Below are positions 1 to 11,349 of a stretch of 64,000 bases of DNA, piece by piece. The notes beneath the pieces are model-generated. The model made no database searches and was not told the DNA's origin. It saw nothing but the letters and a program-made list of their open reading frames with translations. A program made the translations under genes and the position numbers. Origin of the DNA: Sodiomyces alkalinus F11 (lineage: Eukaryota; Ascomycota; Sordariomycetes; Glomerellales; Plectosphaerellaceae); assembly GCF_003711515.1 (NCBI RefSeq), contig NW_021167091.1:680313-744312 (forward strand), given 5' to 3'. How positions within the stretch are numbered: the first letter of the stretch is position 1; every line of letters starts with the position of its first letter.

Positions 1-801
1 TACCCTTATAAGATATAAACCCCGAGGTAAAAATTCTCTACGTATAATAGTAAGTACTCCGTTACGGTACCGGTAGGGTAACGCTTCTCTTTATCGAATT
101 AGCTTCGCCGGAAGGGGTATTAAGCCTTATTCGGAATACCCTCCTCTTTGAGGGGGGTAGCTATATCTACGAACCGTATAATCCTAACCTTAGCCCTCTA
201 AGGTATTATAAATCTCTATACTTTAGCTATAAGGCTAACGGCTACCCCGCGGTAAAAAGGGTATACCGCTACTACACTAAGCTAGAATTGGCGTACTTAT
301 AAGGCCTAGGATACTATAACGCTATAACGCCCGGGCGCCCCCGTTACTATACCGCTTATACCGGAGATTATAATACCTTTAATAATTTATACCGATTATT
401 AATGAAAAAGGCTAAAAAGACCCGCGAAGCGTATAAGTACTAAGCCAGAGACTTTAAGATTACCTATTAGACCGAAACGGTATACTCGCAGTAGCCGTAG
501 ATTTTCCCCCTAATTATTATTGCCTAGGACTAGGACCGACCCCTTTATAGGGGTAGAGGATAGCCCCGAAAAGGGCTAGAGGATAGGAGGGCTCCCCGGC
601 ACCGGGCCTAATAAGCGCCTATATAGTCCCCCGCGGGATTAGTAAAGTACCGTAGTAGGAACCCTAGAGCTAGACCCCGGTTATACCGGGCACGTTATCT
701 TAACCCTCCCCCCCCCCTACTAATTAATAAGAATCTATATCCTTTTATAGAATATTCAGAGGAGTTAGGCGTAGCGGGAGCTCCTATTTTAGTACCGCGC
801 T
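1..801 (+). pseudogene. RIP-mutated LINE ORF1 (gag-like) fragment, repeat A copy 1
   Basis: This is a coding relic with dispersed TAG/TAA stops. Positions about 155-801 match 44867-45506 in direct orientation, and about 60-150 match 37645-37730 in inverted orientation. The three copies are therefore pieces of one ORF1 family. At 44.9 kb the same segment lies just upstream of a LINE endonuclease/reverse transcriptase region, which is why I assign it to a LINE ORF1. I recognise no domain beyond a basic, proline-rich character. The match breaks off at about 801, just before an LTR begins. Confidence 0.5.
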
Positions 802-837
802 GTTACGGGCTATAGCCCGCGGAATAGTCCCCGGTAG

Positions 838-1061
838 TGGCCAGGACTAAGAAGCACGGACCTCCTAGTAAGGCCTGTGCGATTCTATATATACTTAGCC
901 GCCTATATACCACGCAGACTTTTCCTTTCCTCCTTTCCTTTCTTAATTCGAATAATCTATATTTTCGGCCTTAATACGTGAATAACTTTTAATAAGCCGT
1001 TATATATTTGAACTTATAAGATTATAAGCTTTAACACTTATATAGAAGGAGGTCCTGGCCA
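838..1061 (+). repeat. Putative LTR bounded by inverted 11-mers
   Basis: The 224-bp segment starts TGGCCAGGAC and ends GTCCTGGCCA, so its ends are perfect inverted repeats with the TG...CA form expected of an LTR. It contains a pyrimidine-rich stretch (about 910-945). The flanking pentamers differ, so it is more likely the 5' LTR of the element to its right than a solo LTR. I found no partner copy in the window. Confidence 0.5.
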
Positions 1062-4000
1062 CTTCGCCCCGAGCTACTAAGGGGCTAAGGGCACGTCGTA
1101 GAGACCTTATATAATAAGATCGATAAACGCGTATTATAACGCGTATAAGAAGCGGTAAGGATATATATCGCCCCTATTTATAATATAATCGCTAGCCTAT
1201 AAATAGCCTTTAAGAGGTCTTAACTTAACCCGCACCTCGCGCCTACTATATACCCGATACCCACCCTAGTCGTCACGCCCTCGCCCTTACCTAGGCCTTT
1301 AGAGGCAGAGACTGCTATACCTATCCCGCTACCGCCTAATACGCCAGAATAGCATAGGACTATACGTACGGATAGTCCTCGCGCGCCGGGCACTATACGA
1401 ACGTATGGAGCCTGTCGGCCAGTACCTAAACGAACGTTTAGGGACCGGACCGAAGTCCCTAAACGTATATATAGCCCCGAAGACCAGGAATAGACCGGTT
1501 ATATAGAGAAATAGATAGTCCGGGGCTTACTGAGGATATATTCCCGGTAAGCCCGGCTTTAGATTAGAAGAGGATATCTTTATTATATTCTATTTTTTAT
1601 ACCTAAAGGTCGTTATTAAGAACCTTAGAAGCCCTAGGTCCTATAGTACTGGCTAGCTAGAGATATACCTAGATAGGGTATATTAAATAGTAGTAACTAA
1701 GCTTTCGAGCGAGGTTCGTGTACCGCCGCTTAACGTGAGCTATATATCCTACGACTATATAGATATATAGTATACCGACGGAACTATACGATTATCGGTA
1801 TACCGAGTAAAAACGCCTCTCCTTTACTAGATTAAGGCGTGGAGTATATAAGAGCCACGGCCTGCTATTTATACGTAGGTTTAGCGATTATACTAACTTT
1901 ACTAAACGAAAAATCTGCCGTGGAACCTAAAGCTCCGCTATTATAACTAACGTAAACCTCCTTAACGATTTTCCTTATCCGCGAAACGCTAAAAGCGCGA
2001 AAAATCTTATTAAGTTTTTAGATAATTTCCTTAACCTTATCGCTAATCTCCTTATACCCGAGGATATAGTGCTGCTTAATATAGCTAGAGGGCCGTATAC
2101 GCCCTAGGGATAGCTAGCGTAAGCGGCTTAACCTTAAAAGGAATAATCTCGCGATCGGAGTCCGTAACCGATATATCCTACCTAAAGAAATAGATCCGAA
2201 GACCGGATAACTACGTGGACGCCTTCGAAAAATAGCTTAATAAAGAACCTACTTATAGAGAGATCTTAGCGTAAATAGGTAAGCCCCGCGATATTAAGAG
2301 GAAATAACCTATACGACTATTTACTAGTAGTCCTATTCCCTATACGGGCGAGTCTAATCCCGAGGCTAACCTAATCGAACCCGGCCGTGTTAAAGGGACT
2401 TGTACTAGTACTAGCCTTACTAGTGCTAATATTACTAATACTAGTCTTATTAGTGCTAGTTTTACTAGTGCTAGCTCTACTTAGCTTATTATAATAGGGC
2501 CTAGGATATAAGAACTAGGTAGTCTACGCTACCTTAAGATTAAGGAGGCACGGAAACCGTTATTTATTATAATAAAGCCTGCCTTACTCCTTATCCATCC
2601 TACTATAAAGGCCACGGATAAGGAGCCTATAATTAAGGAGGAGGAACTAATATACTCCTTAAGTAAATCCTCCTTATACTAATCGCCCGTGTCCTATATA
2701 TCTCTTACTAAGACTATTATCCGCTATTCGAATACTATAAACGCTAAATATCTAATACCCCTAGCTAGGCCTTTTAGCCGATTACCTAGTCGACTCTAAG
2801 AGTATAGTATTTAGCGCTCCCGGGCCTAGTCGATAGAATATCCGCTAAAGTACCAGACCGCTAAGTAAGATACCTCCCCCTCCTCCGGCGCTTATTTAGC
2901 CGCCCCTTACGGGCGGAGACTAAACGTATATATATTAATTAGACTTATTAGCTATTATCGGCGAACTCTAGCACGGATTATAGTCGTAGTAAACCCTAGG
3001 TTCGCTTTAAGGCGGATAACCTCGGATACTTTAACCCGCCGGAATACTTTACCGCTACCTAGGATATCTATATAGGTAGTATTAAGCTGATTTTCCTTAA
3101 CGTATTCCGCTTTACGGACGCTATAAAGTAGTATACCGGGATAAGCCCCGGGTATAACGAAGCCCTTACCCGCGGTATCTCCCGCTACCTACTAAGTAAA
3201 GCCACTAAGTAGCTAATAGTTATAGATTATAGACTCCGTAAATAGTATAATAAGAATATTACCCTAAAGAATTAGAAGGATAGCTTAGAGAGCTAATTCC
3301 GGCTCCCGCGCGAAGAAGCTAAGTACCGATTATATAGGGAAAAGTATACTCTAGAAGATATTATAAACCGCTATAATATCTATATATTCGTTAACGGGGT
3401 CGCGTAACTCGTAAAGGCTACCTAGTCTTAGCTAGCTACGTCGCTAAAACGAGAACCGCGCGCTACTAGCGCCGAATACTAACTATTATACTAATAATAA
3501 GGGTTAGCGACTCCTGACTAATAACGCTAATGGATAGTCTAATCGTTGATATAGAGATTATCACCGCGACTATTCTTAAGACTAGGTTAACGCCTCCGCC
3601 GAAGAAGCTGCTAAGCCTATATCCGGAGATAAAGCTAATATAGAACCCGAGTATTACTATACTAAGGGGAACTCCGAGGGTCTCATAGACTCCGAGGATA
3701 ATAATAGCGCGGATAGTAAATAAAGTGACTAATTATATTAGATTATTAATAGACCCAGATTCGTACCTAAGTACGCCGATCTTTACTAGGTATATTAGAA
3801 GTATAGTACATACTATTAGCCTATAAGATTAAATCCAGAGACTATCCGATACGAGAAGACCTACTCCTAGTTATACTAACTAGAGAAGTAGAGGGGATAG
3901 GACTCGCTGCTAATTAATGGTGCCGCCTAGGAAGTCGGGGATCCTTCTAATAGTCTCTGTGGGTATATATACGCGCGGATTTAGGACCGTGGTTCCCTTA

Positions 4001-4560
4001 TAGGCGTATTATTTAATATTTACGTTAACTTAGAAGCCTCCTGCTATATAGTAAGCTAGTAGCTCCTTAGTTAATTTCCTAATAAGTATATCGATCCTAC
4101 TAAGCATGCTATATTATAAGGTATAGGATTAATAAAAACCCTAGGATAGGCTACCTTTACTATACTAGTTCGAGGTATAGTAGGTGACGAGAAGAAGATT
4201 AGCCGCCTATATATCGGGGCCTGGATTATGCCTAAGCTTGACGCCGGTTTTCTCCAAGGATAGGAGTTTAACTATCCTAATAGACTAGATATCCTTAATA
4301 CGTAGGAAGCTATTCGTATTAGCGCTTACTAGGGCTTTACGGTCCCTATAAGGGTATTTGCTAAACGTTCTCTAATCTAGCGGAAACTTAAGGCCACTAA
4401 ACATTTAGTTATTCCACTATAAATATATAGATTCGTGCTAATTAATAAGCCTAATATTAACCTTAATTCCCTAGAGCTTTTCCCGGATATAGAGGGCTCT
4501 CTAAACTATATCCTTAATAACTAGTCTATAATACCTATCTTTAACGCCTATATTATTTTA
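1062..4560 (+). pseudogene. Decayed LTR-retrotransposon interior (gag/protease-like)
   Basis: Heavily RIP-mutated coding sequence follows the putative LTR. Read through the stops, about 1200-1500 is proline-rich, about 2950-3500 gives a gag-like stretch, and about 3960-4560 gives a longer conserved-looking frame that could hold a protease-like domain. No catalytic motif can be named with confidence. No reverse transcriptase follows before the next element begins, so the element is truncated. Assignment to an LTR element rests mainly on the LTR at 838-1061. Confidence 0.35.
2399..2480 (+). repeat. 15-bp imperfect tandem repeat, about five units
   Basis: Units resembling TTACTAGTGCTAGTC recur about every 15 bp with single-base differences. 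In a coding frame this gives a Thr/Ser-rich five-residue repeat inside the decayed element. The period is a multiple of three, which fits a protein repeat in the ancestral ORF. Confidence 0.6.
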
Positions 4561-4790
4561 TAAGGAAAAGGAGCATCGTCAAGCCAAAAGTGACCCTAAG
4601 GTGCCGTATTATCAATAAAATTAATTCTGATATCGGATTCGGACTCTACGCCCTTAAAAGCACCGGAGACCGATATCATAACGAGGCCGTAGAGGGCGCG
4701 GTGGGTTATACACTACAGGGCGGTCTATAGGGCTAACCGAACACGATGCTAGTATACTACTATAAAGCGCCTAGAACACGACGACCAGTA
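4561..4790. other. Less-mutated leader of LINE 1
   Basis: This short stretch keeps many CA and TG dinucleotides, unlike its surroundings. It lies between the truncated LTR element and the LINE 1 ORF1 relic, so it is probably the 5' end of that LINE or a sliver of unique DNA. No ORF or recognisable motif was seen. Confidence 0.3.
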
Positions 4791-6057
4791 TTAACCCGGG
4801 GCGTATAGCCCCGAGGGAGCCCCTAAAATCCTAGGTACTAAGCGGGCGTACTAAAGGCGTACTATATAAACTACGCACCTAATTTTCCGGACTACTAGCT
4901 ACTAGGGTAAGCGCTAAAGAGGCGCTATAGCTTATATAGAAGATTCTTTAAATATAACACTATAAGACTATTATAGGAAAGCCGCTAGGCTAATAACCCG
5001 GTAGCGATATACCCCCCTTTATAACTAAAAGGCGGACCGATATAATTTAATACGCGATTAAGGGTATACTAAAGGAATTACTTGGGGTAATAGGACCTAA
5101 GACCTACGCCTAGATAGTAAGGGGTATAACCGCGTAACGTTAACGTATTAAGATAATACCGGCGAAGGTTATACCTATCCGACACGCCCGAGAACTAATA
5201 GTCCCATACGGGGGTAATAAGACTGACCTTAAAAGCCGGACCCTATAAAAGATTACTAAGGCGGTTAACTAAGTCGCCCGCCGTATAGATATAATAGCCG
5301 CGCGACGACTCCTAAATAGTACTATAATTATTACACCTAAGTATAGGAACGAGTAATAGATAGTAAACGCGAATAATTAGGTTAAAGGCGTATTCGGCAT
5401 AGGAGCCACGATATAAGAGAAAATATACTAAGTTATAGTAAAAGGAATACCGATAGCGTAGCTACTAGCTAATAACCCTAATACGGCGATATAAGAACTT
5501 CGACTATAGAGTAATATAGCGATTACCCGGATTAAGGCTAGGAACTCTAGGAATAATATAGCACGGATAGCGTTATTAATTATTAAGGTCGCCCGCCCCG
5601 AGGACACGGAGCGACTAGTAAAGGAGGGAGTCTTCTTTACTTATAAACACTATAATAATAAACCCTATAACCCTAAGATCTCCCTATAACGGTGCTTTAA
5701 ATACCTTAACTTCGGATATAAAGTAAGCTAGTACTAGGTAATAAACGCGTTTTATAGGTATTATAGTAGCGTAGAGTCGGCGTACTAATGGGGCTTCGTG
5801 GTGTATAAAGCTAAGATAGACCCGAAGAAATAGCGTTACGCCCCCTATAAAGGGCCGTACACGGTATTTAACGATAAGTGCCCGAGTAAAGTAAAGGAAA
5901 GGGCGTAGATTAAGGAGGTATATACTAATAGGGTAAAGGGATTCAACTTTAGCTAACTCGAGAAATATAAGGCGGAGAGGGAGCGTAGCGTTTTCGTAGC
6001 GTTATAAGAAATAATAGTAATCTCCGAACCGCCTAAGAAAAAGAGAAAATAAAAAGG
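4790..6057 (+). pseudogene. LINE 1 ORF1 (gag-like, zinc-knuckle) pseudogene
   Basis: RIP-degraded ORF1 of a Tad-like non-LTR retrotransposon. Around 5690-5780 the translation shows a Cys-x2-Cys-x3-Gly-His type zinc-knuckle pattern in which several Cys and His codons now read Tyr, as expected from TG-to-TA changes. ORF1 proteins of this kind bind element RNA. A continuing frame runs to about 6050, where the polymerase ORF follows. Stops are frequent, so it cannot be functional. Confidence 0.55.
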
Positions 6058-9000
6058 ATGCCCCTTAAGGTCGCGGAATATCCTCCTGAGATTATATACC
6101 GCCCTCCCTATACCTATTTAAGATAATAATATTATAAGGTTCCTTACCTTTAATATTATCTTTTAGCCCCTATAAAGCCTTACCCTTTACCCCGGGGCTA
6201 TACACGAGATATAATTATAAAGCGAAGTAAGTATAGCATAACCGCCTAAGATAAATAATTAGAATTATTTAATAGAATATAGGGGGATAGCGGGATAGAG
6301 TATAATAGGCGCTTTATAACTATAGCGGGTATAATATAATAGCGGTAATATAGCCCGGGTTAAATAAAAGGAAAAACCCAATTTACCTAAGGGGATATAA
6401 TTATAGGATAGTATAGGGAAGTAGGCGTGCCCTGCTTTATATATATAAGCGGTATAAGGCCGCTATATTTACGTGGCGGGCGGGCGAGGATTAGGCCTAG
6501 GCTATAATTAGAGTCGGGATATAATAGTAGGAGATAAGTATATAGGTAGTATACTTACTATACTATAAGGGAGGAGAGTAGGAGACCCCGATATATAGTC
6601 TTATAACGGAACCGGAGCAGTAACGCATTATCCTAGTAAAAGACTTTAACCTAAAGAACCCTTTTTAGGACGGATATAATAGATACGAAAGATAATTAGA
6701 AGACTTTATTATACTCGCGCACTAATAGTAACTTAACCTTATAACCCTAAAAGAATATATTACTAAGACCTCGGCTAATACTAATCGATAGTATAGTATA
6801 CTTAACCTTACCTAGGTTTTAGCGGACTTAACCTATATATACTAAAGGGATAATCTAGACTTAATAGGCTTAGACTATATAGCCTAGGTAATTAATATCA
6901 ACACGGTATAGCCGTGCTAGTATACCGCTAGTAAAGGATAGAGGTAGAGGAAGTTAGACTACGAAGCGGCCTAAAAAAAGGCTTAAAGGCTAGACTATAG
7001 AGATATACCCCTTACCCCGGAAGTAATTAACTAGGCTATAAGCTAGATACTATAGGACCTTACGAATATCGCGGACGCTATAGCGCCGTACTGTAAGCTA
7101 GCCGCCTTCCGTGATAGACTATTATAGTGGATATAGGAAATAGTAGGGGCGAATAGGGAGGTAATAAGACTAACACGTCGTTATTACGGGCGGAGGTTAC
7201 GCGGTAGGTAGGATAAATTTAAGGAGGTAGAAAAATATCGTGATATACTAGTTAGGATAAAGAAGCGGAAAAGCTAGCACGGCGCCGTTAATACGATGGT
7301 AATAGACTAGAAAAGCCTTTAGGTATTATAATACTAGGCCCGGACGGTAAGCTACCTACCCCTAGACCTCCTATTTATCTCGCCCCTATAGCGTAACGCG
7401 GGCGGACCGTTCGCGATAATATATAATAGAAAAGCGATAATCCTTATAGCAAAGTTCTTCCCCTTATTATACCCTATAGAAAGCGGGCGTATTAGCGGCG
7501 CGCCGAGGATAGCGATAATACTACTTATATAAGATGTTACGGAAAAGGAGGTTTAGCGGGTTATATAATAAATAGTAAAGTAGAAGGCACCCGGAGAGGA
7601 CGGCCTACTAAACGGATTCCTACTCGCTTATAGCTAACTACTTTATAAACGATTAGTATAACTCTTCTCCGCGAGCCTTAAGGCCGTATATTTCCCGTAA
7701 TAATACTATACTATAAAGGTAATAGTACTTAAGAAACCGGGTAAACTAAAGGAAGCTTATATAATAGCCTCGGGGTAATAACTAATATTACTCCTAAGCG
7801 TAACGGGGAAGGTTTTTAAGAAGATAATAGTAAGGAGAGTTATAATTATAGTAAAGGAGTACCGACTCCTTTTTACCGGATAGATAGGTAATCGAAGATA
7901 CCACGATATAATAATAGCGGTTAGAACTATTATAGAGGGAGTTTACGCTATATAGGAGCGTAGCGGGGCCGTAGCGTAATTAAAGCTTAATATCCAGGGT
8001 GCCTTTAATATAGTACTATACTAAAAACTCCTTAAAGTCCTTATTTAGTATAGCTTCCCGGATTAGGTCACGAAATAGACTTAGTTATACCTTATAGCGC
8101 GTATGGTACGCCTACGCTTTAATAACGATATAGCGTACTAGGTAGATATCTAGGTAGGGGTCCCCTAAAGATTACCCCTTTTCCTAATCCTCTTTATACT
8201 ATTTATTAGGACGCTTTACTAGGAATTAATCTAGATACCGCGGGTTATAGTAGTCGGCTTTACCGATAACACGAATATCGTGGCCTTTAGACGTAATAAG
8301 GCTATATTATAGGTGTACCTAGAATAGGCGTAGTAAGTCTACTAGAGCTAATTATAAAGCAGTAGACTATGATTCGAGCTATAGAAGTGTAAGCTCCTCT
8401 ACTTTATAAGAAAACACGACCCGTTACCGCTCTAATTACGCTTTAAAGGCGTATTAGCGCCATAAGTTATAAAGATAAAGGTCTTAGGGGTTATCCTTAA
8501 CTAGAAGCTTATATTCTATCCCTATATCTGGAAACTTAAAGCTAAACTCTTTACCTAGAAATACGCTCTTATACGCCTTATAGTATTAGTATAGGGCTAC
8601 CGTATCGGGGATACACGTAAATTATACTAAATAGTAGTCTGGAGCGCTATACTATATATAGCCCCAGCCTTCTATACGATAACGGGAAAAGGAGAGAAGC
8701 TAAGCGGAGTACCAAAAGAATTAGCTAACGAGTAGGCGTAATACTTATTAGATATTATTACCGGCGTATATTAGGCTATAGCTATAAAGGTAGTTAAGAT
8801 AAAGGCAGGGGCCCCCCCCCTTAACTTATACTATAACGCCCTAACCGCGTAAGCGGTGCTACGGGTAAAGGGCACCTAGATAGAGTAAGTAATACTTTAG
8901 GTATAATAAGTAGCCGAAGCGGTTATATAGCGTAGAAGATATAGGAGAGGGGTTAGGCCTTACCTAAGGTCCTAAGGGGCGTAAAAGTAGGAAGTTAAGT

Positions 9001-9600
9001 CCTAGCTCCTTAGGAGGGAATTAGCCTAGCGCCTTTAAGAGAAATAGGCGTACCGGTAAAAGTATACCTCGCCACGCTAATATAGTACCGTGGTGATAGC
9101 GTGGATACCCTAATTTAACCGCGTAGCACTTAGGAAGTATAAGGGCCTTACGAAACTATAGAGTTCTATCCTTACCTAGATACGAATAAAGAAAATAGGC
9201 CTCCGTTACTTCTTTTTTATAAAAGGCGTGCCGGATATAGTAATACCACGCTACTAGTACGCCGATAAAGGGCCGGAGATAGCGGAATATATCGCGTTAT
9301 AATACTAGGATATATTAGGGGAGATATAAGAGCGCTTTATAGCCGATATAGATACGCGCCTACTAATAAAATAGGACTAGCTCTTAGCGCTCCGGACTAA
9401 GGAGACTACGGGGAAGGTCGCGAAGTGGTTCCTATAAACCGGGCGCTTTCCGGACTTTAGACTAGCACGATAATTAGTATCGGAGGTATAGTAAAGCCTT
9501 TATAGCACTAAAACCTCGGGCTTATATACGGGGGAAGTAAAGACGACTATAAAGAAGATAAGTAAAAGGAGAGCAAGATATTTATTAATAGCCGCTATAC
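6058..9600 (+). pseudogene. LINE 1 ORF2 (endonuclease/reverse transcriptase) pseudogene, Tad-like
   Basis: ORF2 probably began at the ATG at 6058. An AP-endonuclease motif lies near 6640, where the expected GDFN now reads KDFN through a G-to-A change. Reverse-transcriptase blocks follow, and the catalytic FADD-type motif reads FTDN at about 8253-8288. The part at about 9200-9560 resembles the C-terminal end of Tad-like ORF2 proteins. Dozens of TAG/TAA stops interrupt it. Order and motifs support a LINE. The Tad clade label is an inference from motif style, not from a database comparison. Confidence 0.65.
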
Positions 9601-11349
9601 GGCTATATTATAGTCGCGCTATAACCCCTTTATTTACTCCTTATCTATATATTTATCGGACTTATCGTCGTTATTATTATCAGAGCTAATTATTCTACTA
9701 TCTACTAAGATAACCTTATCCTTACCCTCTCCCTTATCCTCGGTAGCCGAGGTAATAGGGTCTCCTAATAAAGGGATAAGGATACCCTGCGATACGTATT
9801 AATAGCGGGGATAATATAGGGGAGGCGTAGTAACTTATAAGGTAGGTAAGGATAGCCTTTAGTATCTCGTTATTATTAGTATAGCTAATACTATAGCTTT
9901 ATAAGGGCGTAGCGGCGGCGATTATAATTATACTAATACTATTAGCCTAGCGGAGGGCGGCGTAGTACGCCCGGAGGGCGCGGGTTTAATAGGTAACCGC
10001 CTACTAATACTTACGGATATTCTATAATAGGATTAGTAATAAGGGTATAGTGTATACGGTATAACAGAGAAAGGGAAAACCTATAAAGGGCGTTAGGGCG
10101 GCGCGGGTAGTAGCGGCGGCGGCGATAAGGGCGGTAGCGGTATTATAGTAAGGAGGGGGAACCTAATAGGAGTATTAGCGGAGCGGGGGCGTAATAAGGG
10201 CGTAGCGGGGATAAACCAGGGCGTAATAGCTACTACTACGATTATTATTAATATATTTAATATAATAAGCGCCCGCTCCTAAGTCGGGTTAGTAGATATA
10301 ATATAACGGGGGCGTAGCGGGAGCGTAGCGAGAATATAATAGGATTACTTACCGGGCGGATTCTAGTAAGGGGGCGCTTAGTAGTTACGGGCTAGGGAGA
10401 TAATATAGGAGATATAGGGGGAAGACCTAATAATAGGAATAAGCGCGGACTATACCGGGTTAGAACACGGAGTAAAGGTATAAGGCGGGCGCGATGATAA
10501 TAGAGCGGGGAACTTATAGTAGAGGGCTAGGGGGTAACTAGTCCTTTACCCATATAGGCGCCGGAACTAACTCCCCCTTTAACGATAAAGGTCTTATTAC
10601 TAGGTATTTAGAGGGGTAGGAGAGTTAGACCGAGGCGGGCGTTATAGGGGCGGAGCGGGGGCGGCGCGAGGACGGTAGAACCCGGGACCCTATTAGATCC
10701 CCTACTATAAAGCCGAACGGTATCGGGGGATCCTGTATAGGAGTTCTGGGGCCGTACTTATACTATACTAACCACGTAGAACTTACCTTAAGAACGATAG
10801 CTTAAAGAAGGAAAAGAGGAAAGGAGGAAAAGAGAGGAAAAGAGTGAGGTTTATAAGAAAAGAGAGCGGTAGATTAGCCTTATAAGTTATTATACCTTTT
10901 AGAGAACGGTAGCCACGCCTAGCCTATACTATAACGCTTACCCTAGAGAGCCTATATAATGCGAGTAAGGGAGGTATATAACTAAATAAGGGCTACTATA
11001 AATAGTAGGTATACGAAAGAGGGTTAGGAATAAATAATAAACAAAGGAAGGAGTAAGGGGGGGGTAGGCGCGCCCCCCCTTATAGAAGAGAGGGAGGGTA
11101 TAAAGGGTGCCGCGGTAAGGGGAGAATAACCTTGCCGGATCCGGAATAAAGGAAAGGACGGCGGCGAGTAACTGCGGCGATAGCGTACCGAGGGCGTGTA
11201 CGACCCGACACAGTATTTACTAAACTAACTCGCCGACCCCTATTAGCTACTAGCCCGGAGGTAAGATCCGGTTTTCGAATAGCGATAAAAACAGGGCCAC
11301 GGAGCGATACTATAACGGCCACGCATAATAGAACTACTTATATAATAAG
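9601..11349. other. Unassigned G/C-rich repetitive stretch
   Basis: About 9600-9800 is probably 3' sequence of the preceding LINE. From about 9800 to 10720 the DNA is rich in GCGG and GGCG blocks with stop codons in the frames I read. A purine-rich run of GGAAAAGAG-like units lies at about 10805-10855. The 80-codon open frame at 11080-11322 on the minus strand looks like chance. I recognise no domain here. Confidence 0.35.

Noticed and set aside
11080..11322. Minus-strand 80-codon open frame
   Set aside because: It has no recognisable protein character and lies in repeat DNA; likely chance.
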